IMG/VR virus record: IMGVR_UViG_3300023179_000027
Location: 1 to 64,000 of that record
Length of the DNA: 64,000 nt
Reading direction: 5' to 3' (one strand)
From: a virus
Position numbers and translations under genes: made by a program. Of the stretch, positions 43,131-49,725 are shown piece by piece; the stretch's first letter is position 1, and every line of letters starts with the position of its first letter. The notes below the pieces were generated by a model that saw only the letters and a program-made list of their open reading frames with translations, was not told the DNA's origin and did no database searches.

Positions 43131-44480
43131 ATGATTATTCCTAGTTTAGAATCACTTAATATTGTTGAAAATATTGCTATTACGATGAAAGAAAAAACTT
43201 TTCATCATCATTATCATTTACTATTGGATATAGCAAATACTTATCCAAAAGATTATAGACTTACTTATTTAGAAATAGGAGCATATGCGGGAGGATCTGC
43301 TTGTTTAATGATGCATAGACCACATACTGATGTTATTAGTATAGATTTAGGTTGGCCTATAGATCCTGAAATTGTATTAAAAAATGTTTGGCAATTTAAT
43401 AAACATCAAAATTCCTATAGCTATATAAAAGGTGACTCAAAATCTGATGATGTAAAAAATAGAGTTAAAAATGTAAAGGCAGATATTTTGTTTATTGACG
43501 GTGATCATAGTTATATGGGTGTTTGGAACGATTTTTTAAATTACAGGCATCTTGTTAATAATGGTGGCTATATAGTTTTTGATGATTACAATGATCATAT
43601 GCATAGTCCAATGGTAAAATCAGCAGTTGATCATATTTGTAACTTAATTACAGATGATTTTGAAATCATTGGAACATTTAGTAATATATTTAATGCAAAA
43701 GGCGACACAAATGAAGCTAAAGACGGTAATTGTTTTGTAATAAGAAAAAAAGATAAATTACCTGGATTTGATATTCCTATTGCAATCTGTATAGCAACTT
43801 ATTATAAAGAAGATGGATCAACAATAAAATTATTAGAAAAAACGTTAGATAGTGTTTTTAATCAAACTTATAAAAATTTTAAAGTATTTTTGTATGGAGA
43901 TCATTATACTAAAGAAGACCAAGTGGTAGAACTTATTAAAAAATATCCTAGTGATAAAATAATTTTTAAGAATATACCTTATGCTAGAGAACGTCAGCTT
44001 CATAAAGATAAAAAAACTCTTTGGAAGTATGGTGGAGTTAATACGGTTAATAAAGCTATAGATTATGCTATAGACTGTGGGTATTCATATGTTGCACGTT
44101 TAGATCATGACGATTTATGGGAGAACAATCATTTACAAGAAATCGTTAATTGTGTTGAAATTACCGGAGCAGATTTTATTTGTACAAGGGCAAAGCATGT
44201 AACAGGATTTACATTGCCTATTATTTTTGAAACTCTAGAAAAATATGTTAAATTTTATCCAATTTATAACCAAATCGTTCATTCTAGTGTATGTATGAAT
44301 TTTGCAAAGATCCCGTTACGTTATAGAGATTTGTGGCTTGATAATGGTTCCATAGATAGCAAAACATTGCCTGGTGATGGTGATATGTGGGAACGTTGTC
44401 GCAAATACATGATAAGTAATAGTTTACGCAGTGTATGTATTAATAAAGTTACATGCATTCATGACACGGAGACAACTTGA
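43131..44480 (+). CDS. Methyltransferase-glycosyltransferase (GT2) fusion protein
   Basis: 449 residues. Residues 1-205: class I methyltransferase of the CmcI/Methyltransf_24 kind (TYLEIGAYAGGSACLM, VISIDLG, ILFIDGDHSYMGVWND, YIVFDDYND). Residues 215-449: GT2 glycosyltransferase (IAICIATYYKEDGS, LEKTLDSVFNQTYKNFKVFLYGD, YVARLDHDDLW with the metal-binding D-H-D-D, then GDGDMW). The two enzymes would methylate and build a glycan in one polypeptide. It starts one base after the acyltransferase stop, without a clear ribosome site. Confidence 0.87.
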   Translation: MIIPSLESLNIVENIAITMKEKTFHHHYHLLLDIANTYPKDYRLTYLEIGAYAGGSACLMMHRPHTDVISIDLGWPIDPEIVLKNVWQFNKHQNSYSYIKGDSKSDDVKNRVKNVKADILFIDGDHSYMGVWNDFLNYRHLVNNGGYIVFDDYNDHMHSPMVKSAVDHICNLITDDFEIIGTFSNIFNAKGDTNEAKDGNCFVIRKKDKLPGFDIPIAICIATYYKEDGSTIKLLEKTLDSVFNQTYKNFKVFLYGDHYTKEDQVVELIKKYPSDKIIFKNIPYARERQLHKDKKTLWKYGGVNTVNKAIDYAIDCGYSYVARLDHDDLWENNHLQEIVNCVEITGADFICTRAKHVTGFTLPIIFETLEKYVKFYPIYNQIVHSSVCMNFAKIPLRYRDLWLDNGSIDSKTLPGDGDMWERCRKYMISNSLRSVCINKVTCIHDTETT

Positions 44481-45259
44481 ATAAAATACCTGTGATCGGT
44501 ACAGCTATTGTTAATACTGTAAGTTGGTTAGAAAAACTTATTGCCAGTGTAAATTATCCAACTGAAAATTTTGTTATTATTAATAATAATGGGCGTGGAC
44601 AATTAACCGATGATATTAATTCATTGTGTAATAAACCACATCCTTATATACAAAACTTTCATCCTGTACATTTGCCACGTAATATTGGATGTTCTGGAGC
44701 TTGGAATTTAATTATTAAGTTGTTTATGAATAGTCCATATTGGATTATAACAAATCACGATGTTGAATTTACTGAAGGTTTTTTAGATAAAATGGTAAGT
44801 TTAGCGAGTGACCCAATCTATGGTATGGTGCATGGACATGGTGGGCCTACAAGTTTTATGGGTGGCTATAGTTTATTTTTAATACGTGATTGGGTTGTGC
44901 GAGATTTTGGTTTATTTGATGAGAACTTTTATCCTGGTTATGCAGAAGATACTGATTATGAAATGCGTTTTTTGATAAAGCCTATTAAACGTCATTTATC
45001 AGTAGGAATACCATATAAGCATGGTGGCACTTTTGAGTATGGGATAAGCGGGTCACAAACATGGCGCCAAGATATGACATTAAAAGACAAAATTGATCAT
45101 GGTCGTTATATAAATGAGTTAGAGTATATGACTAAAAAATGGGGACCAAATTGGAGAAATTGTCAACCATGGGAGTTCCCATTTAATATACAAGGCAATC
45201 CTATTAGTGCTACCAGTTATGATTTAAGTTTTGTTCGACGAAAAAATTTAGGATTCTAA
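44477..45259 (+). CDS. GT2-family glycosyltransferase
   Basis: 260 residues from a TTG placed by CGGAG five bases upstream; overlaps the fusion gene by four bases. ENFVIINNNGRGQ, LPRNIGCSGAWN and WIITNHDVEF (metal site region) are the rhamnosyltransferase-like GT2 pattern, and FGLFDENFYPGYAEDTDYEMRF holds the catalytic-base E-D-T-D-Y motif. Last gene of the four-gene sugar block; a terminator follows. Confidence 0.88.
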   Translation: MNKIPVIGTAIVNTVSWLEKLIASVNYPTENFVIINNNGRGQLTDDINSLCNKPHPYIQNFHPVHLPRNIGCSGAWNLIIKLFMNSPYWIITNHDVEFTEGFLDKMVSLASDPIYGMVHGHGGPTSFMGGYSLFLIRDWVVRDFGLFDENFYPGYAEDTDYEMRFLIKPIKRHLSVGIPYKHGGTFEYGISGSQTWRQDMTLKDKIDHGRYINELEYMTKKWGPNWRNCQPWEFPFNIQGNPISATSYDLSFVRRKNLGF

Positions 45260-45262
45260 ATA

Positions 45263-45289
45263 CAAAGGTTAGTTTACTAACCTTTTTTT
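45263..45289 (+). terminator. Rho-independent terminator after the sugar block
   Basis: Stem AAAGGTTAG (45263-45271) / CTAACCTTT (45276-45284), TTTA loop, run of seven T. Confidence 0.88.
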
Positions 45290-45317
45290 ATTGCTGGAAA
45301 ATCAAAAAGGAGATATT

Positions 45318-45485
45318 ATGAAGCAATTAGTATTTGAAAACATTATTAATGGTGAAAAGTATGTATGTCCAGCAAAATCTGAGACAAGAACCATTGATGG
45401 GATAGATTACATTAGAGTTTTTAAAATGGGCACTAATCGAGAAGTCCTTATAAGAAAGGACACATTACGTAAGGTAAAACAATAG
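45318..45485 (+). CDS. Conserved small phage protein
   Basis: 55 residues from the ATG behind AAAAAGGAG. Pattern: T/I-N-G-E-x-Y-x-C-P...T-I-D-G-I-D-Y-I-R-V-F...R-E-V-L-I-R-K-D-T-L-R-K-V, a beta-rich small protein like others I recall from T4-like phages. Function unknown. Confidence 0.7.
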   Translation: MKQLVFENIINGEKYVCPAKSETRTIDGIDYIRVFKMGTNREVLIRKDTLRKVKQ

Positions 45486-45494
45486 GAGGTTAAA

Positions 45495-46055
45495 ATGTCA
45501 GTACTAGCCCTTGACGTTACAGGAATTCCAAGACAGTGGATCAGCTATGATAATGCTATAACATATCATGCTAAAAAAGCAGTTTCTTGGACAATGGGTG
45601 ACATTGTGGCTAGATACCGCGGTGGTCATCAGAAAACTGGTGAACTTAGTTACATTGAAACTACTAGCATTATAGCTATAAAAGGCCATGGATTCGATCC
45701 ATATAAACATGGTAGAGTATCATTAAGCAATCGTACCTTGTTTGGACGAGATCGAAACACTTGTGCTTATTGTGGAAAGCATTTCGCTAATCATAATCAA
45801 TTAAGCCGTGATCACATTGTCCCAAAAAGTAAAGGTGGCAAAAACGAATGGATGAATGTAGTTACTGCATGTAAAAAATGTAATAGCGAAAAAGGTAATC
45901 ATACTTTGAAAGAAGCTAGAATGGAAATATTGTATGTGCCATATGTTCCAAATCATTTTGAAAACATGATATTGCAAAATCGCAATATCCTAACAGACCA
46001 AATGAATTATTTATTAGCTGGAATACCTAAACATAGTAGGTTAATTTTGTCTTAA
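45495..46055 (+). CDS. HNH endonuclease
   Basis: 186 residues with an excellent TAGGAGG site. Residues 77-140 are a textbook HNH domain: LFGRDRNTCAYCGKHF, LSRDHIVPKSKGGKNEWMNVVTACKKCN, with two CxxC-type zinc pairs. Probably a free-standing homing-type or packaging-related nuclease; no intron is visible next to it. Followed by the promoter of the next tRNA group. Confidence 0.88.
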   Translation: MSVLALDVTGIPRQWISYDNAITYHAKKAVSWTMGDIVARYRGGHQKTGELSYIETTSIIAIKGHGFDPYKHGRVSLSNRTLFGRDRNTCAYCGKHFANHNQLSRDHIVPKSKGGKNEWMNVVTACKKCNSEKGNHTLKEARMEILYVPYVPNHFENMILQNRNILTDQMNYLLAGIPKHSRLILS

Positions 46056-46083
46056 AAATATATACAAACTTCTGACAAAAAAC

Positions 46084-46112
46084 TTGACAAAAAACCTGTC
46101 TTAGTGTATTAT
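46084..46112 (+). promoter_or_regulatory. Sigma-70 promoter of tRNA group (Thr-Asn-Arg)
   Basis: TTGACA (46084-46089), 17-base spacer, TATTAT (46107-46112). Initiation near 46119, ten bases before tRNA-Thr. Confidence 0.8.
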
Positions 46113-46128
46113 CTGTAAATAGATTAAC

Positions 46129-46204
46129 GCTGCATTAGCTCATTCGGTAGAGCAACTGCCTTGTAAGCAGTAGGTGCCCAGTTCGAATCCGGGATGCAGC
46201 ACCA
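46129..46204 (+). tRNA. tRNA-Thr (TGT)
   Basis: Acceptor GCTGCAT/ATGCAGC, anticodon stem ACTGC/GCAGT with loop CTTGTAA, CCA encoded. Confidence 0.93.
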
Positions 46205-46210
46205 AGCTAT

Positions 46211-46286
46211 TCACCGATAGCTCAGTTGGTAGAGCGCCGGACTGTTAATCCGTCGGTCCCTGGTTCGAGCCCAGGTCGGTGAGCCA
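46211..46286 (+). tRNA. tRNA-Asn (GTT)
   Basis: Acceptor TCACCGA/TCGGTGA, anticodon loop CTGTTAA, TTCGAGC T-loop, CCA encoded. Confidence 0.93.
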
Positions 46287-46297
46287 AGGTTCGTATT

Positions 46298-46374
46298 CTG
46301 ACCGTAGCTCAGTAGGATAGAGCAATGGATTTCTAATCCATTGGTCGGGGGTTCGAATCCCTCCGGTCAGGCCA
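46298..46374 (+). tRNA. tRNA-Arg (TCT)
   Basis: Acceptor CTGACCG/CGGTCAG, anticodon stem ATGGA/TCCAT with loop TTTCTAA, CCA encoded. Reads AGA, a frequent Arg codon in this genome. Confidence 0.93.
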
Positions 46375-46388
46375 TTATTATATACTAT

Positions 46389-47036
46389 ATGTTTACAATT
46401 TACAATTTATTTTATACCCCAGTCATAAAAGTTAAAGTTAATCCAACTTCTTTTGATAAAAAGACTATTCTTAATACAGTAATTAAAAATTACAGGAAAC
46501 AACCATTTCGTAATAAGCATGATACTCAAAGTAAATTACACCATTATTATAATGATTGGGATAATGAAAAATTTGATAAGGTAGATTTAAGTAGTTTGGT
46601 TAATGTTTATGATGAGATTTTTAAAAATTTAGTTTCAAACATTCCTAACAAAGCACCTATCTCTTATCAATTTGAAATTGAAAACATTACAGTTATGAAG
46701 AATAAGAGCAATGATTTTAAAAAACATAATCATTTAAATGGAAATATATATTTTGCTTGTGTACACTATATTAGTGTTGGAAAAAATAGTGCGCCATTAA
46801 GACTCCATAATCCTTTACCTTTATATGATTATCTTCCTAAGGAGTTAAATACATTAAGGGATAGCAAATTCGATATTAAAAACCCATTTCATAGCTTAGT
46901 TTGTAGTCATTATGATATAATTGTAGAAGAAGATGATATGATAATTATACCTAGTTTTCTTTTACATAGTGTTTCACAAGAAGAAAACGATACCAAACAT
47001 AGAGTTGCTATTGCTACAAATTTAAGTTTAATGTAA
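46389..47036 (+). CDS. 2OG/Fe(II) oxygenase (HxH type, TIGR02466-like)
   Basis: 215 residues from the ATG 14 bases after tRNA-Arg; no ribosome site. KHNHLNGNIYFACVHYI supplies H-x-H, DIIVEEDDMIIIPSFLLHSVSQEE the distal His (typical D-x-L/I-I-I-F/I-P-S-x-x-x-H), and KHRVAIATNLSL the Arg. It fits the 'putative 2OG-Fe(II) oxygenase' phage family in which the usual Asp is replaced by His. Transcribed with the tRNAs. Confidence 0.78.
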   Translation: MFTIYNLFYTPVIKVKVNPTSFDKKTILNTVIKNYRKQPFRNKHDTQSKLHHYYNDWDNEKFDKVDLSSLVNVYDEIFKNLVSNIPNKAPISYQFEIENITVMKNKSNDFKKHNHLNGNIYFACVHYISVGKNSAPLRLHNPLPLYDYLPKELNTLRDSKFDIKNPFHSLVCSHYDIIVEEDDMIIIPSFLLHSVSQEENDTKHRVAIATNLSLM

Positions 47037-47045
47037 TTAATATTT

Positions 47046-47123
47046 CTCGGATTAGTTCAGTTTGGTTAGAATGCCTGCTTTGGGAGCAGGAGGTCGTGAG
47101 TTCGAATCCCACATCCGAGACCA
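47046..47123 (+). tRNA. tRNA-Pro (TGG)
   Basis: Acceptor CTCGGAT/ATCCGAG, anticodon stem CCTGC/GCAGG with loop TTTGGGA, CCA encoded. Confidence 0.93.
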
Positions 47124-47130
47124 AATATTT

Positions 47131-47206
47131 GGACGTTTAGCTCAGTTGGTAGAGCGGTGCCCTTACAAGGCATAGGTCGGCAGTTCGAACCTGTCATCGT
47201 CCACCA
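47131..47206 (+). tRNA. tRNA-Val (TAC)
   Basis: Acceptor GGACGTT/ATCGTCC (one weak pair), anticodon stem GTGCC/GGCAT with loop CTTACAA, CCA encoded. Confidence 0.93.
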
Positions 47207-47211
47207 AATTT

Positions 47212-47784
47212 ATGCAGAAAATATCAGACCTTATAACAGTTGTTGACAATTTTGTAGACAAGAGTTTTTGTAAAAAAACCTACAATTTTTTATTAGGTAA
47301 GACAAATTGTCCTTATTATAATGATAACAATATGCCATGGTTCATTGGAAACAATGTTTTTTATTATAATATTGATAACAAAGCTCTTAATAAAAAAGTA
47401 ATTGAAATAAACTACAGTGTAGCAGAGTTGTTAACAACTATCCACAAGGTACAAGTTTATCCACATTTTTGTGATTTAGTACTATGGCGTGAAGGGCAAA
47501 GCATGGAGAGACATGTAGATGATGGCTCCAACTCTAATAATAGAGAAGATTTAAATATGCGTAAATATTCTGCAATTTTATATCTTAATGATGATTATAT
47601 TGGGGGTAAAACTTTTATCAAAGTTACAAATGAAACTGATTACTTTTCTGTTCCAAAGACAGGAACATTGGTTATGTTTACAGGAGACTCTAGGTCTGCT
47701 CATGGAGTAACTAAAATAGAAAAGGGTAACAGGGGAACTATTGCAATGTGGTTTTGCACTGATAAGCAGTTTTGCCAAATGTAG
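47212..47784 (+). CDS. Prolyl-4-hydroxylase-like 2OG/Fe(II) oxygenase
   Basis: 190 residues. DLVLWREGQSMERHVDDGS supplies H-x-D, YSAILYLNDDYIGGKTFI is the P4H-like strand pair (L-Y-L-N-D-x-Y-x-G-G), and DSRSAHGVTKIEKGNRGTIAMWF the distal His and Arg. A complete active site is therefore visible. The ATG lies five bases after the tRNA-Val CCA, so tRNA 3' processing would leave an almost leaderless mRNA. Confidence 0.85.
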   Translation: MQKISDLITVVDNFVDKSFCKKTYNFLLGKTNCPYYNDNNMPWFIGNNVFYYNIDNKALNKKVIEINYSVAELLTTIHKVQVYPHFCDLVLWREGQSMERHVDDGSNSNNREDLNMRKYSAILYLNDDYIGGKTFIKVTNETDYFSVPKTGTLVMFTGDSRSAHGVTKIEKGNRGTIAMWFCTDKQFCQM

Positions 47785-47794
47785 CAATTAAAAT

Positions 47795-47823
47795 TTGACA
47801 ATAAATTGTAGTTCGTATATAAT
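47795..47823 (+). promoter_or_regulatory. Sigma-70 promoter before tRNA-Leu (TAA)
   Basis: TTGACA (47795-47800), 17-base spacer, TATAAT (47818-47823). Shares ATATAATGCTTGTATT with the promoter at 48705. Confidence 0.88.
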
Positions 47824-47842
47824 GCTTGTATTCTGTAGTAAA

Positions 47843-47854
47843 CGATCTTTAAAA
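47843..47854 (+). promoter_or_regulatory. boxA-like element in tRNA leader
   Basis: CGATCTTTAAAA, nine of twelve bases matching the enterobacterial rRNA boxA (TGCTCTTTAACA), 18 bases before the tRNA-Leu 5' end. The rest of the leader (AGTTGAAGTACAAAGTTTTGC) parallels that before tRNA-Glu. Confidence 0.4.
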
Positions 47855-47872
47855 GTTGAAGTACAAAGTTTT

Positions 47873-47958
47873 GCCCGTATGGTGAAATCGGTAGACACAA
47901 GGGACTTAAAATCCCTCGCTTAACAGGCGTGCTGGTTCGAGTCCGGCTACGGGCACCA
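47873..47958 (+). tRNA. tRNA-Leu (TAA)
   Basis: Class II tRNA with long variable arm. Acceptor GCCCGTA/TACGGGC, anticodon stem AGGGA/TCCCT with loop CTTAAAA, CCA encoded. Confidence 0.94.
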
Positions 47959-47964
47959 TTTTTG

Positions 47965-48225
47965 AAGTATCCCCGGCCCTACGCCGGTCAGTAAGTAGGC
48001 GGTTGGACTTACGTTAGTAGTCTAGGTTAGCTCAACGACCTCCCTTCGGGCCTTTCATCCGGTGTGGTAAATGTTGAGATGTGATTGGCCTTCAGACGAA
48101 CAGGCACGGACAGGGTAACAACTCAAGTTGGGGCTTGTGGGAACAAGTAGCCGACACTATATTCAAGCACATTAAGCAGATGTAAGTCGTCCGTTTAGGC
48201 GCAGTTGTAAGTCTTAGTGTGTTTC
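47965..48225 (+). ncRNA. Candidate structured RNA of about 260 nt between tRNA-Leu and the YkgJ-like gene
   Basis: This stretch has no supported coding frame, is visibly richer in G+C than its surroundings, and contains many pairings: CCGGC/GCCGG (47973-47987), GTAAGT/ACTTAC (47991-48012), CTCAAC 48031-48036 with GTTGAG 48073-48078 enclosing a CCC-TTC-GGG hairpin, CAAC-TCAA-GTTG (48119-48130), CTTGT-GGGA-ACAAG (48134-48147), and ACACTA 48154-48159 with TAGTGT 48215-48220. TGTAAGTC occurs twice (48181, 48206) and can compete for GACTTAC. It lacks recognisable RNase P, tmRNA or SRP signatures. Confidence 0.55.
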
Positions 48226-48253
48226 AATATGATGAAAGTATAAGTTAAATATT

Positions 48254-48715
48254 ATGAAAAAATTGAATATTCCTGTAACAATGTTAGGTCCTGCGAGGCA
48301 GTGTGGTACTTGTACTGCATGTTGTGAAGGTTGGTTAGAAGGTGAAGCATACGGGTATAACTTTTTTTCAGGAAAAATGTGTCACTATAAAGGCGAAAAC
48401 AATTGTACTATTTATAAAAATCGCCCTGAAGAACCTTGTAAAACTTATAAGTGCGAATGGTTAGTAAACCATAGTATACCAGAATGGATGAAGCCTAGCT
48501 TATCAAAGGTTATCATAACTAAACGTCTAAAAAAAGGTATAACTTATCTTGAAGTTATAGAAGCAGGGCAAAAAATAGATAGCACTGTATTAAATTGGCT
48601 TTTCGTAGAGCATTTAAAGGGTACTATTCCTAATCTTGCATACAAAGTAAACAATGGTCAAAATTATTTAGGAAGTCAAGATTTCATAGAGATGGTACAG
48701 CAGGTTGACAATTAA
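48254..48715 (+). CDS. YkgJ-family Cys-cluster protein, copy 1
   Basis: 153 residues. RQCGTCTACCEGW is the C-x2-C-x2-CC signature of YkgJ (putative zinc/iron-chelating) proteins, followed by CHYKGENNCTIYKNRPEEPCKTYKCEW, giving eight or more Cys in the first 75 residues. The metal and role are not established. A second copy lies at 51557. Its stop is inside the promoter of the next tRNA group. Confidence 0.8.
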   Translation: MKKLNIPVTMLGPARQCGTCTACCEGWLEGEAYGYNFFSGKMCHYKGENNCTIYKNRPEEPCKTYKCEWLVNHSIPEWMKPSLSKVIITKRLKKGITYLEVIEAGQKIDSTVLNWLFVEHLKGTIPNLAYKVNNGQNYLGSQDFIEMVQQVDN

Positions 48716-48733
48716 TCAGTCATCACATATAAT
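48705..48733 (+). promoter_or_regulatory. Sigma-70 promoter of the main tRNA cluster
   Basis: TTGACA (48705-48710), 17-base spacer, TATAAT (48728-48733). The TAA stop of the YkgJ-like gene lies in the spacer. Predicted to start transcription through tRNA-Glu and at least ten following tRNAs. Confidence 0.9.
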
Positions 48734-48747
48734 GCTTGTATTGAATG

Positions 48748-48784
48748 ACTTGTACGCAAGTTAACACTTAAATGTTCATTAACA
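48748..48784 (+). promoter_or_regulatory. rRNA-leader-like hairpin plus boxA before the tRNA cluster
   Basis: Hairpin ACTTG-TACG-CAAGT (48748-48761), then TGTTCATTAACA (48773-48784), which matches ten of twelve bases of the rRNA boxA, continuing AATTGAT as in bacterial 16S leaders. Hairpin-then-boxA is the order of rRNA antitermination sites. Confidence 0.45.
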
Positions 48785-48801
48785 ATTGATGTACACATTT
48801 T

Positions 48802-48876
48802 GCACCGTTCGACTATCGGTTAGGTCGTTACCCTTTCAAGGTAAAAAGATGGGTTCGACTCCCATACGGTGTACCA
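48802..48876 (+). tRNA. tRNA-Glu (TTC)
   Basis: Acceptor GCACCGT/ACGGTGT (near-complete), anticodon stem TACC/GGTA with loop CTTTCAA, CCA encoded. First tRNA after the 48705 promoter. Confidence 0.92.
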
Positions 48877-48933
48877 TTTTTATTTATTTTAATGAGTAAA
48901 GTTGCCAGTAAAACATATAAAATAATTATAAAT

Positions 48934-49008
48934 GCGGGTATAGCTCAGAGGAAGAGCAAATGGCTTTTAACCATTAGGTCGTAGGTTCGATCCCTGCTAC
49001 CCGTACCA
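48934..49008 (+). tRNA. tRNA-Lys (TTT)
   Basis: Acceptor GCGGGTA/TACCCGT, anticodon stem ATGG/CCAT with loop CTTTTAA, CCA encoded. Confidence 0.93.
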
Positions 49009-49014
49009 AACAAA

Positions 49015-49102
49015 GGGTGTTGCCCCCGTCGGCGGACTGTAAATCCGTTACTCTAAGAGATGGGAAGTTGAGTTCGTGGAGCGTTACCATCAACACCCAC
49101 CA
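49015..49102 (+). tRNA. tRNA-Tyr (GTA), unusual D-arm and T-loop
   Basis: Acceptor GGGTGTT/AACACCC, anticodon stem CGGA/TCCG with loop CTGTAAA, short variable hairpin CTC-TAA-GAG, CCA encoded, 88 nt. The D region is only about 11 bases with no clear stem, and the T-loop reads AGCGTTA rather than TTCRANN. Confidence 0.75.
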
Positions 49103-49109
49103 AACAATC

Positions 49110-49182
49110 GCGGGTTGTAGAAATGGCATCTAACCAGTCTCATAAGCTGGAGTTGGGGGTTCGACTCCCTCACCCGCAACCA
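49110..49182 (+). tRNA. tRNA-Met (CAT), elongator type
   Basis: Acceptor GCGGGT/ACCCGC (one mismatch at the inner end), anticodon stem CCAGT/GCTGG with loop CTCATAA, CCA encoded. A paired G1-C72 end argues against an initiator. Confidence 0.85.
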
Positions 49183-49272
49183 AGATGCACAGTCTCGCTT
49201 TACGCTGTGGCAGGATGGCCTCTCAGACTGCGACTAGAGTCCTACTTGCAAGGTTGGACATAGCACAAATTT
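49183..49272 (+). other. Inter-tRNA spacer with pairing potential
   Basis: 90 bases with no tRNA I can fold and no gene. Possible pairs: CACAG/CTGTG (49188-49208) and a nested AGGA...CTCT/AGAG-TCCT stem. It may be a degenerate tRNA, a spacer hairpin for processing, or a small RNA. Confidence 0.35.
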
Positions 49273-49347
49273 GGTTCCATAGTATAGTGGTAAGTATAGG
49301 GCACTGTCACTGCCCAGGCAGGAGTTCAATTCTCCTTGGGACCGCCA
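49273..49347 (+). tRNA. tRNA-Asp (GTC)
   Basis: Acceptor GGTTCCA/TGGGACC, anticodon stem GGGCA/TGCCC with loop CTGTCAC, CCA encoded. Confidence 0.92.
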
Positions 49348-49439
49348 AACACAGTCGCCAGGATAGGGCGACAACATAGGGAGGGCAGCGGAGTACGCTA
49401 GGCTCTTAAACGACAGCAACTATGCGTCCCGTAGCATTT
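49348..49439 (+). other. Inter-tRNA spacer with pairing potential
   Basis: 92 bases without a recognisable tRNA or gene. Possible stems: GTCGCC/GGCGAC, AGCG-GAGTA-CGCT, CATAG/CTATG and ATGC/GCAT. Similar in length to the spacer at 49183 and sharing CAGGATRG with it. Confidence 0.35.
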
Positions 49440-49531
49440 GGAGAGTTGCCCGAGAGGCCGAAGGGAGCGGTTTGCTAAACCGTCGAACGTAGAAATATGT
49501 TCCGTGGGTTCGAATCCCACACTCTCTACCA
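49440..49531 (+). tRNA. tRNA-Ser (GCT)
   Basis: Class II with long variable arm. Acceptor GGAGAGT/ACTCTCT, anticodon stem CGGT/ACCG with loop TTGCTAA, CCA encoded. Confidence 0.94.
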
Positions 49532-49536
49532 GTAAT

Positions 49537-49610
49537 GTCTCAGTGGTGTAATGGTAGCATGACAGTCTCCAAAACTGTTCGTGGGGGTTCGAATCCCTCC
49601 TGAGACGCCA
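49537..49610 (+). tRNA. tRNA-Trp (CCA)
   Basis: Acceptor GTCTCAG/CTGAGAC, anticodon stem ACAGT/ACTGT with loop CTCCAAA, CCA end encoded. Confidence 0.93.
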
Positions 49611-49628
49611 CTTTTAGGTAATATAACT

Positions 49629-49719
49629 GGAAGCGCAAACCGACTGGCGACGGTACCTGTCTTGAAAACAGTTGAGCGTTAATAACGCCTTGGGGGTTCA
49701 ACTCCGCCCGCTTCCGCCA
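49629..49719 (+). tRNA. tRNA-Ser (TGA)
   Basis: Class II with variable arm (GCGTTAATAACGC). Acceptor GGAAGCG/CGCTTCC, anticodon stem CTGT/ACAG with loop CTTGAAA, CCA encoded. Confidence 0.94.
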
Positions 49720-49725
49720 ATCAAT

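Noticed and set aside
9530-45259. RiPP precursor peptide gene for the radical-SAM enzymes
   Set aside because: I looked at gaps and small frames in the island; genes overlap tightly and no short peptide with a leader and Cys/Gly-rich core was found.
47965-48225. RNase P RNA, tmRNA or SRP RNA
   Set aside because: None of their conserved cores or a tag-peptide frame could be found, although the region looks structured.
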